This document shows positions 53,601 through 62,313 of a stretch of 64,000 nucleotides of DNA, one piece after another. The position numbers were made by a program, and so were the translations under genes. The notes under the pieces are model-generated. The model saw nothing but the letters and a program-made list of their open reading frames with translations. It was not told the DNA's origin and searched no databases. The stretch is from Sitta carolinensis. Taxonomy: Eukaryota > Chordata > Aves > Passeriformes > Sittidae. Every line of letters begins with the position of its first letter. The stretch's first letter is position 1. Where the stretch lies: positions 4,043,501 through 4,107,500 of the forward strand of contig CM063290.1 of the NCBI GenBank assembly GCA_032173965.1. The letters run 5' to 3'.

Positions 53601-56492
53601 CCCAGTCATGATTTTCACCTACAGTAGTGCCCTGAATAAAGAAACTAATGCAGAAAATCCAGTAAGAAATCATATAAGAGATGAGAGCTCCGGGAGTGAT
53701 TTCTGCAGGAGTTTGAATAGCCACTGGTGCTCGTGGAGTGAGCAGCTGCCCCTCGGAGCACCAACAGGGGTCTGGGACTGGGGAAGCCAATACCGGCCAC
53801 CAGCATTGTGTACACACAGCACCCAGCACTTACTACAGAGCCATGGTACTCCTGCTCACTGTGTCTGGAGTGTTAATTTGAACAATATGAACTGAAATGC
53901 TATTAATGCTTTCTGGCTTTCCCTGCAGCCATACAAGAACCAGGCGGGGTTGGGAATGGAGGGAGGGCTTGGTGCAGTTACGTACCGAGGTCTGCGACAT
54001 GCTTGACTGCTGAGTGACACTCCCAGTGGGGGAAGTACATTGCCTCCCACCTGACAGGCTTGCCTAAATAGCAAGAATATGTGTCAAATAGTGAAATCAG
54101 AAAGTGCTTAAGTGATGTTCATTTTATTGCATAAACCATCAGAAACAGCCCTCTCTACCTTTACCTTTCTCTGAGTTAACAGTAAGATGCTTTACTCAGT
54201 GGGAACAGTTTTCAGCAAAGTGCACTCTGCACTATGGAATGCTTCCTGCAAGGTGCTAAATTCCTTGAAGTCCTACCAAATTTCAGGCATATAATTCTTT
54301 CAGATCAAGACTTGAAGAAAAATGATCAAAGTCTGCCAAACTGCTAATGATGGAGCTAAGTGCTCACCTCAATTAAAATGCTGTATCATAAAAACCTGTC
54401 ATTATTAAAACTCACGGCATAATTTTATTGTGATTTTATTGTGAATCTTCTAAAAATAAATCAAACTTTATAAATGCTGCAAAGCACAGCTTCATATTCT
54501 GGAATGGTAACTTATGTATGCACATCTAGTGTCTATCACAGGATGCTGTTCAAGACCTTCAGATGAATAATAGGGACAGTAACTTAGGTTTCTGTATGAA
54601 CAGAACCAAAACTCCTCAGCCTTTCCCAACCTGATTTTCTTTGTTCTGTCTCAGTAACTGTATATCCACATAGAAATCCATCACAACAAAAAAAAAGACA
54701 CATCAACATATTACCATAATCTAATGGAAAAGGTATAGAAGAAAAAGCCAGGAGCAAAAATGAGTCAGTCCAGTTCTGACACCAAACAGCCATATCCCTG
54801 AGGTCTTTAACTCCATTTAGCATCTCCCTGTGTGAAATCATTAACAACCACCTCTCTCTGCAAGATCATATTCTCAATCCAAAGCTAACTGAGGTCAAAG
54901 GAAATCTTGCCACTGCTTTTAATTCATAATGTGTCTCCTCCAGGGATCACTGATGTTAAAAGCTGTGTTTCAGATATGAAAGGTCATTTACCTCCTACAT
55001 TTTCACACTCAAGGTTAAAATTTAATTTTGCCATTACTTATAAGGCAGCCAGATGTGAGGCAAAACACACTAAGACGCCAGATGTTCCTTACTTTTTATT
55101 TCACTAAGATACAATGCCATTCATTGCTTCCCCCTCCAACTTCTAGAGAAAATCATGAGATGAAGACTGAAGTACTCTATTTTAAATATTTATTTTATTA
55201 CTGCTTGATGATTTACATGATGCATTATAATGTATGCAATAAAGCATGGAATGGTTGCCTACTGGAGCATCTATCCCACTGGACAAAATCCTCCAAACAG
55301 TTTGGAGGACGATACAATTTAAAATAACAACATCATTAAAATATAACAGTGAATTATCTCAAGGCATTAAGCTCAGGCACTTAAGCTGTTATTACGTTTG
55401 ACAATGACTGTAGCCCTGCTCTAGATAACACACAATTCTTTTTCAGCAATCTTCACTCTCACCTGTGGAACAGTTGCCAGACTCTGAAATTGGGTACTGC
55501 TTAAGTGCTGCTGCTGCAGAGCAGCAGTCTGCAGCATTAGATGCTGCTGTTGGGCTGCATACATCTGCTGGAGGTACTGAGCAGCTGAGCTAGGAGGACG
55601 ATGCAAGGCCTGCTGAATAACCTGTGATGAATCAGTAGGTAATTAATTACAATTACAAAGCACACACCATGCTGACATGATGTTGAAGTTTATCCTTACA
55701 AGGAAATAAAACCAAATAAATTTTTTTCACACTAATTATGTAATACTGGACTTGCTCCCTCACTGCTCTTGACCAAGTCACAGAGAACTGTCAACATCGA
55801 TATATTCACGTTCTCAAGGACAGCCTGACAATACAGCATCATCCCCAACACATCATCCCAGCCTCTCAGCTGCTTGTCAACACATCCTACATCATGTTCT
55901 GCTTTTTGAGAGATCAGAGCAGTGTGTGAGAAACCCAATCATCAAACACCACAGAATGGACAGCACAAGTTCAAGGAGACCTAATTTCAAGAACAGCAAG
56001 AGAAGGCTGGATCCCAAGCAGCACTTACACCCACACAAACACCTTGGATCCCTCTAGTCAACAAAAGTCAAACAGCTTCATTCTGCAAAGGTTTATGTTA
56101 ATAATCTGCACCCTCAGCAAATGGTGAACAAATCAAACTTTCTACCATAGTTAATTCTCCCTCCCTTATTTGGGAGACAGGTCTACCCTGAACTATCCTT
56201 AAGCGGTCTGAGACCCTCCAGCAAACATCTCCCGAAAACCAGCAACCCAGTTATTGAGAAAGACAACAGCAATTAAGAGTGAAAAGCAAATCCTGTGTAA
56301 AGCACTGCACAATGTCCATGTTTAGAGCTCTGTACAGGACAGGGAGGAGGCCCCAGAGCCCAGTACCTGGACTGCATGTCTGTCAGAGCCGCTGTAGACG
56401 GAGATCTGCGGCAGCGGCGCGCGGGAAGCGGAGGTGGTGGTGACGGTGGCTGTGGATGCAGAACATGTCGTTGTGTTGGGTTCATTCTCCAT
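38447..56492 (-). CDS. PHC3: PHC3, polyhomeotic-like Polycomb PRC1 subunit (14 coding exons, two frame breaks)
   Basis: PHC3 is a nuclear subunit of Polycomb repressive complex 1; its C-terminal SAM domain polymerises. Coding exons in transcription order: 56492-56367, 55621-55463, 54063-53986, 52463-52305, 51834-51736, 50573-50339, 48918-48042, 46610-46463, 46143-45891, 45179-45023, 43762-43648, 42931-42781, 42695-42470, 38601-38447. All junctions are GT-AG. The frame opens MENEPN and yields about 979 aa if the two breaks are bridged (human, from memory, 983). It has Ser/Thr- and Gln-rich N-terminal exons, a long Pro/Gln-rich exon, an FCS zinc finger at about 777-800 and a SAM domain from about 913 to the end. 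As given, the frame is broken near 48586 and near 46056, each consistent with one missing C. Every other exon is intact and conserved, so an assembly error is more likely than gene loss. Confidence 0.93.
42470..42695 (-). other. PHC3: PHC3 penultimate coding exon (linker and start of SAM)
   Basis: Encodes LPITYPSAEED, an Arg/Glu-rich stretch (RRQSERERELRELR), and the first SAM helix WTVDEVWAFIHSLPG. The junction to the final exon splits a glycine codon, in phase 1. Confidence 0.95.
43000..43290 (-). mobile_element. Possible old CR1-type LINE remnant in PHC3 intron
   Basis: The plus strand shows aaaatcatagtgttgtagaa, later catccagattatccctg and ttcttaaaaattctctgtga. The spacing resembles the reverse complement of old amniote CR1 3' regions (an atcatagaatc start, a long spacer, then ttcttaaaaacctcc). 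It is strongly diverged, so this is a tentative call. Confidence 0.35.
43648..43762 (-). other. PHC3: PHC3 FCS zinc-finger exon
   Basis: Encodes LLKCEFCGKMGYPNKFL and then RSKRFCSTSCAKR. The four cysteines (CxxC at 777/780 and CxxxC near 796-800) form the FCS finger of polyhomeotic and related Polycomb proteins, which binds nucleic acid. All ligands are present. Confidence 0.95.
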
Positions 56493-56628
56493 AGCTGTGC
56501 AGCCTTCGTCCAGCCTGCCAGGAGTGACACACAAGTGGTTCACAAGCAAGGCCAGAACGTGTGGATTTTAATGCAAAAAAAATATGTTTTGCTGAGACAG
56601 AAAAATGGACAATTTTCAAAAAGTAAGC

Positions 56629-56850
56629 TTCACAGAATCACGGAAAGGTTTGGGTTGCAGGGACCTTAAAGACCACCTTGTCCCAGCCCCTATCATGGCA
56701 GGGTCACCTTTCAATACACCAGGCTGCTTCAAGCCCCATCCAACCTGGCCCTGAACACTTGCAGAGATGGGGCAGCACAAGCTCCATGGGCAACCTGTGC
56801 CAGGGCCTCAACAACCCTATCATAAAAAATTTCTTCTTAATATCTAATTT
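56629..56850 (-). mobile_element. CR1 LINE 3' end in PHC3 intron 1
   Basis: The plus strand starts ttcacagaatcacggaaagg and continues gaccttaaagaccacc and aagccccatccaacctgg, ending in ttcttcttaatatctaattt. This is the reverse complement of a common bird CR1 3' end. The tail lies at the left edge, so the element is on the minus strand, the same orientation as PHC3. Confidence 0.9.
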
Positions 56851-57799
56851 AGTTTGTAGCATTTGCTATTACTTGATGCAATATCTTAAGAAATGTAGTT
56901 ATAATCTTCTAAGATCCATCAAAAGTAGCAATAAAAAACCAATTTAGGAATACATCCAAGACTTCCAGCCAGCTACATAAGACAAGTACCAACTCCCTCA
57001 TCCCTATAACCCAGGACTGAAAATGCTGGCTGACCCTGGACATTGAGCAAAACCTGCTCTTGGCAAAAATCACCAGTGAAATGCTCTGTTTGGGGAGAGA
57101 GGGCAAGGATACAGGCAAAAATCCTTTTAACAGCAATACCTCACACAATACAGCTAGAACCAAGGAAGAAACTACCTATTTAAGCACCTCAAACGATCCT
57201 CCTCAGTCTCACACGACTTCCCTCTGCTGCAGAGCACAAAATGTCATCTTTATAAATGAAATGAATTGCAAACCTCAATATATGTTATGGGGGTGTTTAC
57301 AGCAGTTTCTTTTTCAGTCTTTGTGTTATGATTAACAGGAAATCACATAGTAGCTGTTTATTGCTTTTCAAAGGATGCCAGAAAAAGAGAGGGTTGAGAA
57401 TATGTGTTTCCTTCTTACCATAAAGAGGGGCTCAGAGAAATAATCAGAGAGAGCTGCAATGCACTAGAAATAAAGCAGCTCTGCCAAGTTCTTAACAAAC
57501 CGCCCATTGGATGCTGCATCAAATGGGAATATAATCAGGAGTTTCAACTCACACAGCTGGAAGCAGAACAGGACACTGCCAGGCTGCCACCCTCACCTCC
57601 GAAAATACGACTACTCTGCAAGCAGAGGGCTGCACACGATGCTGCAGTTCCCAGGAACCTGCAACAACTAAACTGTAACACCTGGTCACCTAAAGACCTC
57701 TTGCCTACCCTCATATTGGACACTCACATGGACTTTGCCATCAAAGAAAATTAGTGGCAATCAAGGATGCTTTAAAAGCAGAGATCCCTGCTATTAGAG

Positions 57800-57824
57800 A
57801 AAAAAAAAAAAAAAAAAAAAAAAG
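57800..57824. repeat. Poly-A tract (25 A)
   Basis: A run of 25 A in PHC3 intron 1 (poly-T on the transcribed strand). No retroposed parent sequence is recognised next to it. Confidence 0.9.
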
Positions 57825-58848
57825 GAAGATTTGCTATTAAAAACGCAGGTCTGCTGTGCATTACTGATGCCACTTGTGTACCTACAGGAGGGCACGAGTT
57901 AACGCGCACAGGTTCCCACTCCAATAAACCCAGCATCATTTCTAAAACCACTCTACATTAATTTCACATAATTAAAAGTATCTTAAAAAAACACGCTGTC
58001 TTCTCCGGTGGACATTAAAAGCATCTCAAAATATTTGCACCTCCAACTTGTCTAGCTAGTTTTTGTAGAGTTATGCAACCTCGTAAATTAGCTTAAAACA
58101 TTAGATGTCTCATTTCCTTCATTCTCTGACGCATTTTTGGTGTGTTATAAGCAATATGTGCAACATATCCCACTTAGTAACTATTCCATCACAACTTTAC
58201 TCCATGAGGGCTGTTAATCATTCCACTCAAAACTATTTCCAAAATAATACTGTCATTGCTCAGGTTGTTCTCACAAAGGATGTACAATGAAAAAAGGATG
58301 TACAGTAGGGAGCACCTAAATTTTTACTCAGCATCTCCATCTCTCCTCTGACACCTCACCTCACGCAGGCACCAGATGCTAACTTGTAAGAAAATTAATT
58401 CTGTTTAATGATGAAGACCTTGCAGTGATGCTCCCTGAGCAACTTTAACTCAAAACAGTCTCCATAACACAAAGTAAGTTTTAGAAAACACACTGACTTG
58501 GAACAACCACTACGCATTTAAGTCAGCCCAAAATACAAAGCACAACAGAAAACCATATTGAAAACATGTATTTATTCAAGCAATTACAGTACAGGGAACC
58601 ACATAACTTCAAGTTACATTGTGCATAAGGTAACTATTCCAAAGTTTTGTTTCTTCATATTTTTCTTGGTCAAAGCAACCACCTGAAGTAAAAAAAACCC
58701 TGCTATTCTATACCAATTCTATAACAAACTACCCTCACAGTGGACACGCGAATGTCATTACTCATGTTTTGGAAAGTTTTGGTAAATGCCATGGTAATAA
58801 CGAACCCTGCTGACAACCCACATCCACAACCATCCACAATCACATGCC

Positions 58849-58877
58849 TTTTTTTTTTTATTATTATTATTATTTTT
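58849..58877. repeat. Poly-T / (ATT)n microsatellite
   Basis: A poly-T run merges into five or so ATT units in PHC3 intron 1. A related AAT-rich stretch lies at about 58996-59023. Confidence 0.85.
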
Positions 58878-59062
58878 AATTCACAACCTCTGCCTGCAAT
58901 TCCAAGGGAACAAACCACAAAAAACCCAAACTGAATAAAAATTCCCTCCGAGCCTAACCCCTACAGGCATTTCGTATCTGACAGACGGCTCCGAAATAAT
59001 AATAAAAATTATAATAATAACGAAGGTATGCTCTGTGGGAATACACCCCAGGGCACGTGGAG

Positions 59063-59201
59063 CGCTGAGGGGAGCGGAGGGGAATTGAGGGGAATTAAGG
59101 GGAGCTGAGGGGAGCGGAGGGGAATTGAGGGAAGATGAGGGAGCTGAGGGGAGCGGAGGGGAATTGAGGGGAGCGGAGGGAAGATGAGGGAGCGGAGGGG
59201 C
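59063..59201. repeat. Purine-rich minisatellite at the edge of the PHC3 CpG island
   Basis: Tandem 10-bp-scale units (gaggggagcg, gaggggaatt, gaggg-aagat) give about 140 bp that is nearly all purine on the plus strand, with many GGGG runs. It lies within 400 bp of the likely PHC3 start site. Such tracts can form triplex or G-quadruplex structures; whether this one does is not known. Confidence 0.9.
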
Positions 59202-59590
59202 CCCGGCGCCCCGCGCCCAGGCCGGGCTGACCCACCCTCAGCCCCCGCCTCGCCCAGCCCGGCCCCGCCACCGCCCCCTCAGGAGAGCAAAGGCGGGCGG
59301 GGCGGGAGGGGCCGGCCCGGCGCCGGGGCGCGGTCAGGGCGCGGGTTCCCCGCCCCCGCGGCCCGGCCGGGGCCCCGCGGCTGCCGCTGCCCGCGCTCCG
59401 CGCGCCCCGCCGGGACACTCGCCTGGGACGCGCCGCTCAAGGCGCCGCCGCCGCCGCCGCCGCCATTTTCTCGCCTCCCTCACGGGGGAGGCGCCGCGCG
59501 CGCGCGGGGCGCGGCCGCCGCCGCCGCGCACGTGACGGGGCCCGCCGCCATGTTGGCGGCGCCCGTGAGGGGCCTGGGCTGAGGGGGATA
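59190..59590 (-). promoter_or_regulatory. PHC3: PHC3 CpG-island promoter and non-coding first exon region
   Basis: CpG-dense DNA about 2.7-3.1 kb upstream of the first coding exon. It holds GTCACGTG (CACGTGAC at 59529-59536 on the plus strand), an E-box of USF/TFE type. It also holds two YY1-like AANATGGCGGC motifs on the minus strand, at about 59456-59468 and 59540-59553. No TATA box is seen. The exact first exon and its donor could not be set: a GTGGGT near 59236 is one candidate. Confidence 0.65.
59437..59466 (-). other. Upstream ORF in the PHC3 CpG island (MAAAAAAAP)
   Basis: An AUG in GAAAATGGCGGC context opens nine codons (M, seven A, P) and stops. A second AUG at 59551-59549 opens another short frame that ends before it. 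If both are in the mature 5' UTR they precede the PHC3 start codon in the next exon. That exon carries a start equivalent to the internal Met of the human N-terminus. Confidence 0.4.
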
Positions 59591-59599
59591 GAAATACGC

Positions 59600-61074
59600 G
59601 GTGTTTTCAGCCCAAAGAAGCTATCGGCTTCTACGTGTAACAAAACATCCAGCAGCTGTTGTTCAGACACTGGTAGCAGTGCATCCATCCTCATCACGGT
59701 GTGAGCATCTCAGCTTTCCTTTCTGAGGCTCCTGCTTGCTTCCTTCCACCCTTCCCGCCGCTCTGCAGCTCAAAGCACTGTGTGAATGAGTTAAAGTAAT
59801 TAACTCTGCTCTCTTGCATCACGCCTCGTTGTTTTAGCACCTGATACATACACACCTACAAATCTTCGTAGTGTAAGTACAGGACGCCTGTGTTTGATTT
59901 GGATGACTATGGGAGATGTCTTCAGACTCAATCTGCTGTGACTCCAACGCCTGAGAGAGTTCACCAAGTGTCTGACAGTGCAGTCAGGCACATGGTGTGG
60001 CTCTCAGAGACGTTCTGTGGAGGACTTCAAGATGGACCCTGATATTTCTTAGGCTATCACCACAGGAGCCAGGCTGGGGGATCCCCATGGAAGGATCAGG
60101 GCTGTGAGTGCCACCCGGGGGATCCCAGAATGGACTTCTGGAATTCCGTTTGGAGCGGAAGTCTGATGCAGACTGCGCAGAGAGGCGGTGGAGTCCTCAT
60201 CCCTGGAGGTGTACAAGAACAACTGGACATGACATTCAGTGCTCTGATCTGGTTGGCAAAGTGGGGATTGATCACAACTGGGAGTCAGTGATCTTGGGAG
60301 GTCTTTTCCAGCCTAAATGATTCTCTGGTTCTAAGAAGTGGTGGTGTGTGTGTGAGGAATTGCCAGATACCTAACAGCTAGTCAGCTAGTTGGGACAGCT
60401 AAGTTCTTTGCAAAGAACAGAGACTCAGCAAGTGTCTAACAAACCTCAAATACCTTAGGCATTAGAGATGAGCTTAAACAGTTGACAGGTGAAGCAGTTG
60501 CACTGAGCACAGGTAGGATGCCTGTCACAAGTAGTGACAATTCCATAGATCTAATGAGGATGCCTCGTTTCTATATAAGATGACATAATTCAGCAGAAGA
60601 AAATGGGAATTTTCATAGGCTAAAAATGAAGGTGTAGGAAAAGTGATGACCCATTTTGAAATACTCTTGGAAATCCTCTAGGAAACAGAAAATGTCTTGG
60701 AAGTCTTGGTCAATATGAGGGTGAGTTCAGATTCAGCGAGGTATGTCCTGTTGTACAAATGGGATCTAAGACTTTGTGGATACTGGAGGAAGCAAATAAC
60801 TTGTGACTTTAAAAAATCCCAACCACTGCAGGAAAGTCAGGAAGCATGACAAAAAATTTGTACTTTGTAACCATAATCAAGGTAAACAGCAAATAAGGCC
60901 ATCACCAGGAAGAACCAAGTGTTTTGATTGGAAAGTGCAGATCTCCTGTGACAAAAACCTGAACTCCATGATGCTGCAATACAAACACCCAGATGTGGTG
61001 CTGACTGGAGGAGGCAGTGGGGAAAAGGAATTGTTTTACCAGGATTAAAGAAACCAAAGGTTTCTCACCTGGTG
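59600..61074. other. PHC3-PRKCI divergent intergenic region
   Basis: No coding exon is recognised in this part of the interval between the two divergent promoters. It contains the CR1 copy described separately. The remainder is of ordinary composition and shows no visible gene. Confidence 0.5.
60175..60333 (+). mobile_element. CR1-family LINE 3' end
   Basis: The block ggtggagtcctcatccctgg, then cattcagtgctctgatctgg, gatcttgggaggtcttttcc and aatgattctctggttcta matches the 3' tail of a CR1 subfamily common in birds. The tail is at the right, giving plus orientation. Sequence to the left (60064-60174) may belong to it but is not clearly CR1. Confidence 0.75.
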
Positions 61075-61420
61075 AGTCTGGGACACTTCCAGGGATGGGG
61101 CAGCCACAGCTTCCCTGGGTCATGTGTGTCAGGGAAGAATGTCTTCCTAATATCTAAGATAAACGTTCTCTCTTTAAATTTAAAACAATTCTCTTTTGTT
61201 CTGTCACTCCATGCCCGTGTCCCTTGCTGGCTCTCTTGGAGACACCTTAAGGCACTGGAGTGGGCTTTAAGGCTTCCCTGGAACCTTGCTGTCTCTAGGC
61301 TGAACAACTTCTCAGCCTGTCTCCAGAGAAGGGGAGCTCCCATTCTTGGACCCTCTCCTTTGCCACCTCTGGAGTCGTTCCAGCAGCAACACGTTCTTCT
61401 GTGGATGAACCAGACTTGAG
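61075..61420 (-). mobile_element. CR1 LINE fragment upstream of PRKCI
   Basis: The plus strand carries the CR1 reverse complement: gaatgtcttcctaatatcta, tctgtcactccatgcccgtg, ctctaggctgaacaacttct, cagcctgtctccagagaagg and ctctggagtcgttccagcag. It inserts within about 800 bp of the PRKCI start codon and borders the CpG island. The extreme 3' tail is only partly recognisable. Confidence 0.85.
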
Positions 61421-61529
61421 AGCAGGAGCACCGCACTGCGGGCGCTCAGCAGGAGGTGGAGAATCCCCTGCTGCCCGCGCTGTTGGGGATCAGCCCCATC
61501 GGTTCCGGGGTAGAACAAGGTTTCTCCCT

Positions 61530-62198
61530 TGGCCCCCTATCCCGGCAGCCCCCCGCCGCTGAGGCACGGACCGCTGCGCTCCCGCCGCGCCGGCGCCGCG
61601 GCCGCCCCGCCGCCCGCCATGCTCCGCGCTGGGCCGTACCAAGCGCGGGTGGGGGAGCGGCGCACACCGCCGCGTCGCCCCCGTTCCGGGCGCGGCGGCA
61701 GGAGCGGAGGGACCTGCGGGAGCGTTCGCACCCTCCGGACCGGGAGCGGCCGCTGCGGCGGCTCCGCTGCGGGGCTGCCGGTTACCTGGGTGCCGCCGCC
61801 GCCGCCGCCGCATCCCCCCCCTCCTTTGCGGTGTGGAGCATCCCGCTCCACAGGTGTGGAGTCCCGTCCGAGAGGGCCCATGTAGAGCGCGGGGGGACGC
61901 GCACGAGACCGACACCCGCATCCCGGAGCGGCGGAGCTGCCGCCCGGCCGCTCTCGGGGCGGCTGCCCCGCTCCGCACCGCCGGGGGAAATCCTGCGCTG
62001 CGCTGCGCTGCCCTGCCACGCAGCTCCGCGTTCGCCGCCGCTTCCGCGCGCTCCCCTCCCGCCCCCGCGCGTGGTGCCGCCCGGCGCGGGCGGGGCGCGC
62101 TGGAGGCGCGGGGGTCGCGCAGCCGCCGCCCCGGCCCGGCCCGAGCCTGCGGCTCCCCCGCTCCGAGCCTGCGGCTGCCCCGGCCCGCCTGGGGGGCG
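61530..62198 (+). promoter_or_regulatory. PRKCI: PRKCI CpG-island promoter and 5' UTR
   Basis: About 0.7 kb of dense CpG sequence leads up to the PRKCI start codon and continues to about 62480. GC boxes and C-rich runs are frequent and no TATA box is seen. Long stop-free frames on both strands are caused by base composition. The start site is not determinable by eye. Confidence 0.7.
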
Positions 62199-62313
62199 AT
62201 GCCGACGCAGCGGGACGGCGGCGCCGGCAGCACCATGTCGGCTCCGGGCGGCCTCGGGGGCAGCCTCGGCGGGGACGGCGCCACCAGGTCCGGGTCAAAG
62301 CCTACTACAAGGG
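62199..62313 (+). CDS. PRKCI: PRKCI coding exon 1 (partial gene, frame break inside)
   Basis: PRKCI is atypical protein kinase C iota, the kinase of the PAR3-PAR6 polarity complex. Only exon 1 is in the window. It starts MPTQRD, the conserved N-terminus, continues through a Gly/Ser-rich variable stretch, and ends with QVRVKAYYKG, the first strand of the PB1 domain that binds PAR6. The donor is aaggg^gtgag at 62313/62314. The two conserved ends lie in different frames: reading from the ATG gives TRSGSKPTT instead of HQVRVKAYY. One missing C near 62280-62284 (GCC-ACC where GCCCACC is expected) would explain it. Exon 2 (DIMITHFEP) is not in the remaining 1.7 kb. Confidence 0.85.

Noticed and set aside
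38447..56492. Calling PHC3 a pseudogene because of two frameshifts
   Set aside because: Twelve of fourteen coding exons are intact with consensus splice sites and strong conservation, and both breaks are single-base changes in C runs, which fits sequencing error better.
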